Part shown: positions 1 through 8,287 of the stretch, one piece after another | How the letters are laid out: every line of letters begins with the position of its first letter | Position numbering within the stretch: position 1 is the first letter of the stretch | DNA from: an uncultured Bacilli bacterium | GTDB taxonomy: Bacteria; Bacillota_I; Bacilli_A; RF39; UBA660 | Direction: 5' to 3' | Length of the DNA: 27,962 nt | Assembly: GCA_910587775.1 (NCBI GenBank) | Contig: CAJUNF010000017.1 | Coordinates: forward strand, 1 to 27,962 | The notes under the pieces: model-generated | What the model was told of the DNA's origin: nothing | Databases searched by the model: none | Seen by the model: the letters and a program-made list of their open reading frames with translations, nothing else | Program-made: the position numbers and the translations under genes

Positions 1-11
1 TAATTAATAGA

Positions 12-38
12 AAACCCATAGAAAAAATCTATGGGTTT
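12..38. terminator. hairpin at window edge, possible terminator
   Basis: A perfect 11-bp inverted repeat (12-22 pairs with 28-38) with a 5-nt A loop. The tail is more T-rich on the minus strand, so it may back up the terminator at 53-81. It could instead end a plus-strand gene lying to the left of the window. Confidence 0.4.
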
Positions 39-52
39 GTCTACACTCTGAA

Positions 53-81
53 AAAAGATATTAGTCAACCTAATATCTTTT
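53..81 (-). terminator. terminator of the surface-protein gene
   Basis: A 12-bp stem (53-64 with 70-81) and 5-nt loop, followed on the minus strand by a run of T. It begins immediately after the stop codon of the minus-strand gene at 83-1186. Confidence 0.75.
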
Positions 82-82
82 C

Positions 83-1186
83 TTATTTCATCATATAAGG
101 ACTTGTACTAGAACCATTACCTTCTTGATAAATATTATTTCCATCTACGGCAATCATATAGCGAATAAACTTTTTAGAATCAGCATAATCAGAAATAATA
201 TTTCCATTATAATTTACACTATAAACTTTTGTACCTTTAGTTCCATCTGCAGTAAGTGTCCACCATTTTCCATTTTTATTTACCAAATAATTATAATTTC
301 CACAAGCCATATCTTCTACAGTATTACAACGATGATCTGTACTAGCATTAATATAATCATTAATTTGCATTAGAGTAACAAACTCAGGTTCTTCTAAGAT
401 GTAAGAGCATTCTACACTTCCATCATTATTACTTTCTGTATCACTACGTTTACCAACACATATATCCATAGGAATCATACGACTTTTAGCATTAGCAAAC
501 TTCGTATCTGCAATATCTTTTAATGTGTGTGAAATAACACTAACATCGAAATCATTAATTCCATGACGACTTTCTTCTGTAGTATTGTATCGATTATCCC
601 AAAGATCATTTGGAGCTTCTTTCACATTATCTAAAACTAAATATACAGTATTATCAACTGGATTCATTTTAACAATACGCCATAACATATTATTAAACTT
701 TACATAATTATTAACTCTATCTCCGCGGAAAACTAACATTTCATTTAAATCAAAAAGTCCATTTCCGTTTGTAATAACTGGATTATCATTTAAAATACGA
801 TCATAAAAAAGTTCAGATTGATATTTATCACAAGTAAGCATTGGTCGAATTACATACCCACCATTTTTATAAAGAATTTCAATTTCTGCAGAACAATTAT
901 CTTTCACTAATTTCTTTAATTCTTTAATATATTTACCATTTACTAAATCCTCTGATGAAATAATAGTTTCTGGGTTTTCTTCAGTTGGATAATAAATATC
1001 GTTATCTTTTAAATATTTTTCTGTTGCAAAATAAAGCTGATTTTCTAACTCAGAATAAGTTATTTTTTTTCCAATCATTCGAATTGCTACAAATATTACT
1101 ATAAATAAAACAATGATTCCAGCAACCCCACCAATAATAGAATAGACTAATTTTTTATTTGCCATAAAAGTTCTAAATTTATTCAT
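83..1186 (-). CDS. membrane-anchored surface protein with pilin-like head and C-terminal WRI/GSS.SPY domain
   Basis: 367 residues; exact function unknown. The ATG at 1186 is preferred over an in-frame GTG at 1195 because the ribosome site AAGGTGA overlaps that GTG. A single membrane helix (about residues 15-38) follows a short basic N-terminus. A pilin-head-like region comes next (about 40-125, with two Cys). The C-terminal domain has 'NYVKFNNMLWRIV', 'WWTLT', 'VNYNGNI' and ends in 'GNGSSTSPYMM'. The WRI plus G.GSS..PY pattern is what I recall from large families of exported or pilin-like proteins in uncultured gut Firmicutes, possibly the DUF6273 type; I could not verify the family number. 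It has its own promoter and terminator and so is monocistronic. A surface or adhesion role is inferred from topology only. Confidence 0.7.
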   Translation of the reverse strand: MNKFRTFMANKKLVYSIIGGVAGIIVLFIVIFVAIRMIGKKITYSELENQLYFATEKYLKDNDIYYPTEENPETIISSEDLVNGKYIKELKKLVKDNCSAEIEILYKNGGYVIRPMLTCDKYQSELFYDRILNDNPVITNGNGLFDLNEMLVFRGDRVNNYVKFNNMLWRIVKMNPVDNTVYLVLDNVKEAPNDLWDNRYNTTEESRHGINDFDVSVISHTLKDIADTKFANAKSRMIPMDICVGKRSDTESNNDGSVECSYILEEPEFVTLMQINDYINASTDHRCNTVEDMACGNYNYLVNKNGKWWTLTADGTKGTKVYSVNYNGNIISDYADSKKFIRYMIAVDGNNIYQEGNGSSTSPYMMK

Positions 1187-1211
1187 TTTGTTCACCTTAT
1201 CTTACTAAAAA

Positions 1212-1240
1212 ATTATAACAAAGCAGCAAAAAAAAAGCAA
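1212..1240 (-). promoter_or_regulatory. promoter of the surface-protein gene
   Basis: On the minus strand, TTGCTT (1240-1235), a 17-nt spacer and TATAAT (1217-1212) with an extended TG. The -35 lies inside the rpsD terminator stem. The -10 is about 25 nt before the start codon, so the leader is short. Confidence 0.6.
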
Positions 1241-1255
1241 CTAAGTTGCCTTTTA
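1228..1255 (-). terminator. rpsD terminator
   Basis: GCAAC/GTTGC stem (1237-1241 with 1245-1249) extended by A/T pairs, followed on the minus strand by a long T-run. It lies directly after the rpsD stop codon. Confidence 0.75.
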
Positions 1256-1858
1256 TTAACGGTTGTAGAATTCTACAATTAAGCTTTCATTGATTTCTTG
1301 ATTTAACTCAGAACGATCAGGTAATCTTTTATAAGTACCAGTTAATTTCTTTGCATCAAATTCAACAAATGCTGGACGATTTAAAGTAGCTTCTAAGCTA
1401 GCTAAAATAGCTGGATGATTCATTGAATTTTCTTTTACAGAAATTACATCACCAGGTTTTACTTGATAAGAAGGAATATCTACTTTACATCCATTAACTA
1501 AAATATGTCCATGATTAACAAGTTGTCTTGCAGCTCTACGAGTATTAGCCATACCCATTCGGTATACTAAATTATCAAGTCTACTTTCAAGTAAGAAAAG
1601 TAAATTTTCACCAGCAATACCTTTCATATGACTAGCACGTTCAAAAACACGTTTAAATTGTTTTTCATTTAATCCATACATAAAACGTACCTTTTGTTTT
1701 TCTTGTAACTGAATACCATATTCACTAACTTTTTTACGACGATCAGTTCCATGAGCACCAGGTGCATAAGGACGTTTTGCAAGTTCTTTTCCATTTTCTA
1801 AAGTAGAGAAACCAAGTCTTCTAGATTTTTTATAACTAGGTCCAGTATATCTTGCCAT
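1256..1858 (-). CDS. rpsD: 30S ribosomal protein S4
   Basis: 200 residues, the usual length for bacterial S4. It is a primary 16S rRNA binding protein that helps start assembly of the 30S subunit. The start MARYTGPSYKKSRR with AAAGGAG just upstream fixes the ATG at 1858; an upstream in-frame extension to 1927 lies in the leader and is not coding. The basic N-terminal domain is followed by the S4 RNA-binding domain at about residues 90-155 ('ESRLDNLVYRMG', 'ARQLVNHGHILVNG', 'PGDVISV'). The N-terminal zinc-binding cysteines found in some S4 proteins are absent. It is monocistronic with its own terminator. In B. subtilis S4 represses its own mRNA through a structured leader, and a structured leader is visible here. 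Confidence 0.97.
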   Translation of the reverse strand: MARYTGPSYKKSRRLGFSTLENGKELAKRPYAPGAHGTDRRKKVSEYGIQLQEKQKVRFMYGLNEKQFKRVFERASHMKGIAGENLLFLLESRLDNLVYRMGMANTRRAARQLVNHGHILVNGCKVDIPSYQVKPGDVISVKENSMNHPAILASLEATLNRPAFVEFDAKKLTGTYKRLPDRSELNQEINESLIVEFYNR

Positions 1859-1963
1859 AATAATTCTCCTTTCTATAATTTTAAGAAAACCATTTCCAAT
1901 ATAGGGAGTCTTTTCTATATGTTCCAAAAGGCAGCCTTTTGTACTAATTTCTAATGAAAAGAC
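1859..1963 (-). promoter_or_regulatory. structured rpsD leader, candidate S4 autoregulatory site
   Basis: On the minus strand the leader holds GTCTTTTC (1963-1956), a hairpin CAAAAGG-ctg-CCTTTTG (1941-1925) and GAAAAGAC (1915-1908), which is complementary to the first element. An 8-bp outer helix can thus enclose the inner hairpin about 50 nt before the ribosome site. The layout fits ribosomal-protein autoregulation by S4. If transcription begins from the -10 at 1966-1971, the first few bases of the outer helix may be missing from the RNA. Confidence 0.35.
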
Positions 1964-1965
1964 AC

Positions 1966-1974
1966 ATTATATCA
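1966..1974 (-). promoter_or_regulatory. extended -10 promoter of rpsD
   Basis: TGATATAAT on the minus strand is a perfect extended -10. A second possible promoter upstream has TTGACA (2037-2032), a 17-nt spacer and a weak TAAGTT (2014-2009). The upstream one would give a transcript containing the whole folded leader. Confidence 0.5.
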
Positions 1975-2134
1975 AAATAATTTTGCTGCCTGTTTTACAA
2001 GCAAACTTAACTTACCATAAATTGGTGGTACTGTCAATGAAATACTATGAATTGTTTTAGATTTTATGCCAGAAGAAAAAGCTAAAAAGAAGTAAACAAA
2101 AACACAAATAGATTTCAAAAACATGATTTTATTT

Positions 2135-2140
2135 TATAAT
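2135..2140 (+). promoter_or_regulatory. -10 of the C39-like peptidase gene
   Basis: TATAAT 17 nt before the ATG at 2158, with the ribosome site AAGGTGA at 2147-2153. No good -35 is seen. The expected leader is only about 11 nt. Confidence 0.5.
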
Positions 2141-2157
2141 AGAAATAAGGTGATGAA

Positions 2158-3015
2158 ATGTTAAAAAAGAAAAAAAATATCATATTAATTCTAATCTTAC
2201 TTACTTTAATAATTATTAATAATTTTGCTTGGTATTATCTTCTCAAACAAGAAAAAGAAAAATTAACCCACGCAATTATTCCTACATTAACAAATGATTA
2301 TTTTTTAACTCAAGTAGCTTTAACTAAAAATATGAAAAATTATCAATTAGAATTAGAAAGTAATCCAAATCATGAGCATTATAATTATTTAATGAATGTT
2401 CCCATTATAAATCAAAATCCAGAATTTCCTAATGGTTGTGAAGCAGCTTCTGCGGTAATGTTATTAAATTATTATGGAATAGAAATAACATTATCTGATT
2501 TCATAGATAAATATTTAGTGCAACAAAAAGTATATGAAACAGAAGGAAAACGATTTGGTCCTAATCCTTCAATCTATTACGCAGGAAACCCAAGAAATCA
2601 AAAGAGGGGATGGGGATGTTTCGAGCCAGTTATTGTAAATGCTCTTCAAAAAGCAATAGCAGATACACAGAAAAATACTAATATAGAAGTATCTATTATT
2701 CGAAATGATGTCAAATTACCATTAACAGAGTATTTATTGTTAGAAGTACCTATTATGATTTGGACGACTATAGATTATGGAGAAGTAGAAGAAGTCTATG
2801 AATGGTTTAGTTATGACAAGAAAAATACTTATACTTATCCTAAAAATGCTCATGCCATAGTAATTACAGGCAAAGATGATAACTATTATTATATCAATGA
2901 CCCATTAAAAAATGAAACAAACATCCCAATCCCAAAAGAAAAATTAGAACGTAGTTTTGACTCAATGGGAAGACAACTAATTGCTTTAGAATTAATTAAT
3001 TATGGATTTGAATAG
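2158..3015 (+). CDS. membrane-anchored C39-like cysteine peptidase family protein
   Basis: 285 residues. An N-terminal basic stretch and one membrane helix (about 8-26) place the rest outside the cell. The catalytic region begins 'VPIINQNPEFPNGCEAAS' with the likely nucleophile Cys94 in the GCEA motif. It continues to His232 in 'HAIVITG' and Asn247/Asp248 in 'YYINDP', the Cys-His-Asp/Asn order of the C39-like (peptidase_C39_2) papain fold. No ABC transporter or bacteriocin precursor is nearby, so a leader-peptide processing role is unlikely. Members of this group are mostly uncharacterised exported proteins. The start is supported by AAGGTGA at 2147-2153. No terminator separates it from cca, so read-through is possible, although cca has its own promoter. 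Confidence 0.75.
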   Translation: MLKKKKNIILILILLTLIIINNFAWYYLLKQEKEKLTHAIIPTLTNDYFLTQVALTKNMKNYQLELESNPNHEHYNYLMNVPIINQNPEFPNGCEAASAVMLLNYYGIEITLSDFIDKYLVQQKVYETEGKRFGPNPSIYYAGNPRNQKRGWGCFEPVIVNALQKAIADTQKNTNIEVSIIRNDVKLPLTEYLLLEVPIMIWTTIDYGEVEEVYEWFSYDKKNTYTYPKNAHAIVITGKDDNYYYINDPLKNETNIPIPKEKLERSFDSMGRQLIALELINYGFE

Positions 3016-3040
3016 AAATAATAAAATGATAAAAACTAAT

Positions 3041-3069
3041 TTTACTTTAATTGCTACTTCTTGTATAAT
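3041..3069 (+). promoter_or_regulatory. cca promoter, predicts a leaderless mRNA
   Basis: TTTACT (3041-3046), 17-nt spacer, TATAAT (3064-3069). The ATG begins 7 nt after the last base of the -10, the usual place of the transcription start. No ribosome site precedes the ATG. Confidence 0.6.
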
Positions 3070-3075
3070 AACAAT

Positions 3076-4164
3076 ATGAATTCAGAAATCAAGAAAGTAT
3101 TAAAGAAAATAGAACAAAGTGGTTTTGAAAGTTATATAGTAGGAGGCTTCGTAAGAGATAGCCTTCTATGTCGTGCTACAAATGATATTGATATTGCAAC
3201 CAATGCTCTACCAAAAGATATTCTATCTATTTTTGGTAATTCCAAAGAGTTAGGTAATTATGGTACGTTTAATTTAAAAACGAATCATTTTAATTATGAT
3301 ATTACTACATATCGGACTGAAAAAAAATATAATAATAGAAGACCTAAAACAATTATCTATACCAATAATTTATTAGAAGATTTACAAAGAAGAGATTTCA
3401 CAATAAATGCGATTTGTATGAACAGTAAAGGAAAAATTTTAGATCCTTTAAATGCTGTTGAAGATTTAGAACTAAAACTAATTAAAACGATTGGTGATCC
3501 AACAACTCGTATAATAGAAGACCCTTTAAGAATACTAAGAGCAATTCGTTTTGCAAGTACTCTAGATTTTAATTTAGAAGAAAATTTGAAAAAAGCTATC
3601 ATAGAGCAAAGTGAAAAAATTAGGACATTATCAAACTTTCGAATCAAACAAGAATTAGATAAGATTTTAATAAGTCCCAATTATAAAAAAGGATTAAAGT
3701 TATTAAAAGAATACAAAATCTTAGATTTATTAGAAATTTATCCTGAAAATGAATTAACATATGTAGAAGATATCAACGGAATGTGGGCACAGATTATTAC
3801 AAATAGAGATTTATTATTTACTAAATCTGAAAAAAAACAAATTAATATAATAAAAGAATTAATAGCATTACCAGAGATTACATCGTATAATATTTTTCAG
3901 TATGAATTATATTCTGTAAGTGTCGCAGCTAAAATTAAAGGTATACCAGATAAAATAATTACAAAGATATACAAAAAGATGCCTATAAAAGAAGTAAAAG
4001 AACTAAATATTACTTTTGAAGAAATTAAATGTATAACAAACATTACAGAAAAAGAATGCAAAAAAATTCAAGAGAAATTAATTAAATCAGTTCTAAAGTT
4101 TGAAGTGAAAAATAAAAAAGACCAACTAATTAAATATATAAAGGAGCACAGTTATGAATTCTAA
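3076..4164 (+). CDS. cca: CCA-adding tRNA nucleotidyltransferase
   Basis: 362 residues from the ATG at 3076. It adds or repairs the 3'-CCA end of tRNAs from CTP and ATP without a template. Class II nucleotidyltransferase motifs are clear: 'YIVGGFVRD' (GG motif, residues 20-28), the metal-binding Asp37-x-Asp39 in 'NDIDIAT', 'RRDFTINAI' near residue 104, and 'EDPLRILRAIRFAS' at the neck domain that reads the incoming base. The C-terminal half is helical and more divergent, as usual. An in-frame TTG at 3061 is rejected because it overlaps the -10 element and has no ribosome site. The gene overlaps dnaD by 11 nt, so the two are probably coupled. A poly(A) polymerase of the same fold is possible but less likely in a Firmicute. 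Confidence 0.92.
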   Translation: MNSEIKKVLKKIEQSGFESYIVGGFVRDSLLCRATNDIDIATNALPKDILSIFGNSKELGNYGTFNLKTNHFNYDITTYRTEKKYNNRRPKTIIYTNNLLEDLQRRDFTINAICMNSKGKILDPLNAVEDLELKLIKTIGDPTTRIIEDPLRILRAIRFASTLDFNLEENLKKAIIEQSEKIRTLSNFRIKQELDKILISPNYKKGLKLLKEYKILDLLEIYPENELTYVEDINGMWAQIITNRDLLFTKSEKKQINIIKELIALPEITSYNIFQYELYSVSVAAKIKGIPDKIITKIYKKMPIKEVKELNITFEEIKCITNITEKECKKIQEKLIKSVLKFEVKNKKDQLIKYIKEHSYEF

Positions 4165-4789
4165 TTTTATAGTTGAAAAACACTTTTCATTATCAACACA
4201 TTTATTAAAAGAAGCTCTTCATTTAAAACTGACTTTAGAAGAATTTATTTTATTAATTTACTTCGAAGATTCCATTGATAAAACTTTCAATGTTTCTTTA
4301 ATTGAACAAGCTACAAGCTTAAAAGAAAGTACCATATTAAATACATTTAATTCTTTAATGAGTAAACGACTAATAACGATTGAATCTGGAAAAGATATGG
4401 AAGGAAGAAGAACAGAAAGTGTATCCCTTAATCCTTTTTATGAAAAGTTAGAGGAAGTAAAAGAAGAAAAAGAAAAGGAAGAAACAAAAATAGATATTTA
4501 TTCTGCTTTTGAAACAGAATTCGGCCGTCCTATTTCCTCTATGGAATATGAAATCATTGGAGCATGGTTAGAAAAAGGATTTAAAGAAAATCTAATTTTA
4601 GGAGCATTAAAAGAAGCCGTATATAATGGAGTAACAAGTTTAAGATATATAGATAAAATTTTATATGAATGGCAAAAAAAAGGATATAAATCTATGAATG
4701 AAGTAGAAAAGGGATTAACAAGAAGGGAGGAAAAGAAAGAGATTCCTAATCTCTTTGATTATAACTGGTTAGATGAAAACGAAGAATAA
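4154..4789 (+). CDS. dnaD: DnaD replication initiation protein
   Basis: 211 residues. DnaD helps load the replicative helicase at oriC and at restarted forks in low-GC Firmicutes. The N-terminal winged-helix region (about 1-95) includes 'LTLEEFILLIYFED' and 'LMSKRLITIESGKDMEGRR'. An acidic/basic linker follows. The C-terminal DnaB_2-type domain runs from about 115 to 185 with 'ISSMEYEIIGAWLEKGF' and the conserved 'YIDKILYEWQKKG'. AAGGAG at 4141-4146 supports the ATG at 4154, inside the end of cca. Its own end overlaps nth by 17 nt. The dnaD-nth pair is conserved in Bacillus. Confidence 0.92.
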   Translation: MNSNFIVEKHFSLSTHLLKEALHLKLTLEEFILLIYFEDSIDKTFNVSLIEQATSLKESTILNTFNSLMSKRLITIESGKDMEGRRTESVSLNPFYEKLEEVKEEKEKEETKIDIYSAFETEFGRPISSMEYEIIGAWLEKGFKENLILGALKEAVYNGVTSLRYIDKILYEWQKKGYKSMNEVEKGLTRREEKKEIPNLFDYNWLDENEE

Positions 4790-5402
4790 AGAAATGTTTA
4801 TGGAATATTTGGATGAATTGTATCCAAATGCAATATGTGAACTAAATTATAATTATGATTATGAATTATTAATTGCAGTAATACTAAGTGCACAATGTAC
4901 AGATAAAAGAGTAAATTTGGTAACAAAAGAATTATTTTCAAAATATACGTTACAAGAAATTAGTAATTTAGATATTAAAGTATTAGAAAATATTATAAGG
5001 CCAGTTGGAACTTTTACAAGAAAAGCTGCTTACGTTAAAAATGTTGCTATTTCTTTATTAGAAAATTATCAAGGAAAGGTTCCAAATAATCGATCATATT
5101 TAGAATCTTTACCTGGAGTGGGGCATAAAACTTGTAATGTGGTTTTATCAAATCTATATAACGAGCCTTGTTTTGCTGTAGATACGCATGTCAGTCGTGT
5201 TTCAAAACGTCTTGGTTATGCAAATGAAACTGATAGTGTAGAAACAATTGAATTAAAATTAACAAAACTATTTCCAAAAGAAAAGTGGAGTAGAATGCAT
5301 CACCAAATGGTCTTATTTGGAAGATATCATTGTAAGAGCATTCGTCCCCTTTGTAGCGATTGCAAATTAAAAGAAGAATGTAAATTTTATCAAAAAAAAT
5401 AA
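4773..5402 (+). CDS. nth: endonuclease III, DNA glycosylase/AP lyase
   Basis: 209 residues. It removes oxidised pyrimidines and cuts the resulting abasic site in base excision repair. The helix-hairpin-helix 'LPGVGHKT' carries the catalytic Lys, and the catalytic Asp is in 'VDTHVSRVSKRLG'. The C-terminus holds the [4Fe-4S] cysteines in the spacing C-x6-C-x2-C-x5-C. The ATG at 4773 gives an N-terminus that lines up with other Nth proteins; an ATG at 4794 is possible but shorter than the family. The start lies inside dnaD with a weak ribosome site, which suggests translational coupling. It is the last gene of cca-dnaD-nth. Confidence 0.95.
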   Translation: MKTKNKEMFMEYLDELYPNAICELNYNYDYELLIAVILSAQCTDKRVNLVTKELFSKYTLQEISNLDIKVLENIIRPVGTFTRKAAYVKNVAISLLENYQGKVPNNRSYLESLPGVGHKTCNVVLSNLYNEPCFAVDTHVSRVSKRLGYANETDSVETIELKLTKLFPKEKWSRMHHQMVLFGRYHCKSIRPLCSDCKLKEECKFYQKK

Positions 5403-5436
5403 AAAAGCCTAAAACAGAAATTTAAGGCTTTTTTTC
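5401..5436 (+). terminator. terminator after nth
   Basis: AAAAAGCCT pairs with AGGCTTTTT (5402-5410 with 5425-5433), extended by A/T pairs, then a T-run. It starts at the nth stop codon. Confidence 0.8.
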
Positions 5437-5451
5437 TAAATATATTGTAAC

Positions 5452-5475
5452 AAAAAAAGACTAAAATATCGTCTT
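5452..5475 (-). terminator. terminator of the recU-PBP operon
   Basis: On the minus strand AAGAC, a 9-nt loop, GTCTT and then a T-run. It overlaps the PBP stop codon. The stem is short, so it may be a weak terminator, backed by the convergent one at 5401-5436. Confidence 0.55.
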
Positions 5476-8287
5476 AATTTGCACAAGTTCCATTATTATT
5501 ACAACTATCACATATATGAATATTTCGAGTTATTGTAGTAGTTTTTCCTTCATAAGCAATACGATAAGTTAAAGTAACACTTTTTTTAGTAGAAGTATCA
5601 ATGTTGGTATCTGCTTCAATTTTTGCCTTATCAGTAACATCAGTTCCATTATAAGTAACTTTAACTGGTGTTTTTAAATCTATAAATTTTTCGTTTAATT
5701 TAACACACACATCTTTGCTACCATTTAAAACAACCTTTAAATTATCATTTTCTCCAGTTGATGGATTATCTTCATTACCACTAGTTGTAGTTTTTCCTTT
5801 AATAGTAAGTCCACTACTCATATTACTTTTAAAAATACTATAAGCGCTTTTAATTACAAAAGTGTACTCACCAGAACTTGGAGCATTGTAAGTATAATTA
5901 TTACTATTTGTAAACCCTAAGCTTTGAAGTCCTCCACTAGTTTGTAAATATACTTGGTATCCAATTGTACCAATTTTAGAATTATTATAATTAATACGTA
6001 AGTTATAATATTTTTCTGCCCATTGTCCATAATTTTCATTAAAATAGGTTGTTAAAGAATTGGTATCTATTCCAAAAGGAGTAGGAATCGGATTCCATGA
6101 TAAAATAATTTTATTTCCACTAACAGAAGCTTTACCATTAGTTGGATTATCTAAAGGAGAGAATCGAGTAGAAACTTCAGTTGGCTCAGTTCCTTTTTTA
6201 TATAATGCTGTCATTTTAAATTCTCCAGGAGTAAATTCGCTAGCAAGTTGTAAAGGAATCGTTTCTTTTTCAACTGTCACTTCTACAACACCATCTGGTC
6301 TTGTAAATCGTTTATTTGGTTGATAAATTTTATTAGCAATCTGTTCCATCATACCCTTACGAGCACTGGTACCAGTATTACTAGTTAAATAATAACCTTT
6401 TTCTTTTTTATCATAGCCATACCATAGCGCAATACAATAATCGGTTGAGTAAGTTACATTCCAATGATCTGGAGTAGCATAACTTGGCCAACCATATTGA
6501 TTTGCAATAGATGAAGTAATATTTGTTGTTCCACCTTTTGCAGCAATATCACTATTACTTACACGCATTCTACCACCAACATTGTGAGCGCTAGATCCAC
6601 CTTCTACTAAAATATTGGTAATCATATATGCTGTTTCTTCACTCATAGCACGTTTTTTCTCATATTTATATTCTTCTTCTTTTCCAGTTTCTAAATAAAC
6701 AATCTTAGAATAAGAATATGGTTCAATGTAATAACCACCACGAGCAAAAGCAGAGTAGGCAGCAGATGCTTCCAAAGGACTCATTACCTCTAAACCACCG
6801 ATGGCAATCGATTCATATAATGTATCACCATAATCAATACCTAAATTATGAACAAATTCCGTAATTTTGCTTTTATCAACTTGTTGGAATGCTTGAACTG
6901 CTGGAATATTACGAGAATCAATTAAAACATCTCTCATATTACTTAATCCCCAATATTTTCCATCATAGTTATTAATTTTCGTTTTTCCATCACTATAAGT
7001 ATAAGGTTCATCAAAAAATTGATGTGAAGTAGAAACGTTATTATATTCAATCAAAGGAGCATAATCGAAAATCGGTTTAGCAGTTGACCCAGGTTGTTTT
7101 TGCAAGATAGCTCGGTTAGTTCCCGTAGCAACATAATTTCTTCCTGCTCCAAGAGCTAAAATAGAACCATCACTAACACTTGTTACAGCAATCCCTACTT
7201 GATCTTTATCATCTTTAAATTTATATGTAACACCATTTTGTACATCATTTACAACATTTTGAATGTTCGTATCAAGCGTAGTATAAATAGCCATTGGAAC
7301 ATCATATGGATTAAGTCCAGTTTTATCTTTTACTTCATCTACAACATATTGAATAAATGCTTGATAAGGATTTGTATTAGTAGTAGAAGTTTTCTCTTTT
7401 AATAAAGATTGAATTGGAATTTGCATTGCTGCTTCTTTTTGTTCCTCTGAAATATATCCATGGCGCTCCATTAAGCTAAGTACAACATTACGTCTATTAG
7501 TACAACCTTCTGGATTTCTATAAGGATTATATAAATAAGGATTATTAAAAAGTCCTACTAATAAGCTTGCTTCTGAAAGATTTAAATCAGATACACTTTT
7601 TCCAAAATATAATTGACTTGCTTGTTCAACACCACTAATATACAAATAATTGGTGCCACCACTACTAAATTCTTGAGAATTAACATAGAATTCTAAAATT
7701 TCTTCTTTAGTATATTTTTTTTCTAATTTAAAAATTGCCATATATATATCGGTAAATTTACGCACAATTCCTCGAATACCTGTAGCTTCACTAGAAGTAT
7801 AAGTATTTTTAACAAGTTGCATAGTTAAAGTAGAAGCACCACCTGCACTAGAATTACCTAAAGCTTGTCCAAGACTTGCTTTAATAAATCTTGCAGCATC
7901 AAAACCATTATGTTGAAAATATCTAGAATCTTCTACTGCTACTAGTGCATCAATAAAAACTTGTGGTAAATCATTATAAGTAATTAAGACTCTATTTTCA
8001 GCACCATATCTTGTAAGTTCTATTCCATTTCGATCATATAAAACAGTTGCTTCTTTATGATATAGTTTGTTGGAATCGAAATCTGGAGCAGTAAAAATAA
8101 TATAAAGCCCAAATGCTAAAATACAAGAAGCCAGTCCAATTCCCATTACCATTAGAAAAGTTAAAATAATATTAATAACTCTTCCTTTTTTTTGTTTCTT
8201 TTTTCTGCTTTTTTTTCGCTCATTTAATTTATTTTCAATTGTATGTTTGGTCCCCTGAAGCTTTTTGTTAAGCTTTAACTTTTTCAT
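5474..8287 (-). CDS. class A penicillin-binding protein (transglycosylase/transpeptidase)
   Basis: 937 residues. It polymerises glycan strands and crosslinks peptidoglycan outside the membrane. A very basic cytoplasmic tail is followed by one membrane helix (about 37-67). The GT51 domain has catalytic Glu119 in 'VEDSRYFQHNG', then 'GGASTLTMQLVKN'. The transpeptidase domain has SxxK (Ser401-Lys404), SxN (Ser458-Asn460) and KGGT (584-587, the KTG box with Gly in the middle). From about 650 there is a fibronectin-III-like region, a Gly/Ser/Thr/Asn linker and a C-terminal Ig-like domain. The protein ends in a short Cys-rich tail (C-x2-C-x5-C). GGAGGG precedes the ATG at 8287, which overlaps the recU stop as ATGA. 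The recU-ponA pairing is conserved in Bacillus, so this is the PBP1 orthologue (ponA/pbp1A type). Confidence 0.95.
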   Translation of the reverse strand: MKKLKLNKKLQGTKHTIENKLNERKKSRKKKQKKGRVINIILTFLMVMGIGLASCILAFGLYIIFTAPDFDSNKLYHKEATVLYDRNGIELTRYGAENRVLITYNDLPQVFIDALVAVEDSRYFQHNGFDAARFIKASLGQALGNSSAGGASTLTMQLVKNTYTSSEATGIRGIVRKFTDIYMAIFKLEKKYTKEEILEFYVNSQEFSSGGTNYLYISGVEQASQLYFGKSVSDLNLSEASLLVGLFNNPYLYNPYRNPEGCTNRRNVVLSLMERHGYISEEQKEAAMQIPIQSLLKEKTSTTNTNPYQAFIQYVVDEVKDKTGLNPYDVPMAIYTTLDTNIQNVVNDVQNGVTYKFKDDKDQVGIAVTSVSDGSILALGAGRNYVATGTNRAILQKQPGSTAKPIFDYAPLIEYNNVSTSHQFFDEPYTYSDGKTKINNYDGKYWGLSNMRDVLIDSRNIPAVQAFQQVDKSKITEFVHNLGIDYGDTLYESIAIGGLEVMSPLEASAAYSAFARGGYYIEPYSYSKIVYLETGKEEEYKYEKKRAMSEETAYMITNILVEGGSSAHNVGGRMRVSNSDIAAKGGTTNITSSIANQYGWPSYATPDHWNVTYSTDYCIALWYGYDKKEKGYYLTSNTGTSARKGMMEQIANKIYQPNKRFTRPDGVVEVTVEKETIPLQLASEFTPGEFKMTALYKKGTEPTEVSTRFSPLDNPTNGKASVSGNKIILSWNPIPTPFGIDTNSLTTYFNENYGQWAEKYYNLRINYNNSKIGTIGYQVYLQTSGGLQSLGFTNSNNYTYNAPSSGEYTFVIKSAYSIFKSNMSSGLTIKGKTTTSGNEDNPSTGENDNLKVVLNGSKDVCVKLNEKFIDLKTPVKVTYNGTDVTDKAKIEADTNIDTSTKKSVTLTYRIAYEGKTTTITRNIHICDSCNNNGTCAN

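Noticed and set aside
2158..3015. Bacteriocin-processing C39 peptidase system
   Set aside because: No ABC transporter domains, no precursor peptide with a double-glycine leader, and a membrane-anchored outer topology.
5474..8287. Long ORFs on the opposite strand of the PBP gene (for example 6060-6323)
   Set aside because: They lack ribosome sites and mirror a clearly conserved coding sequence.
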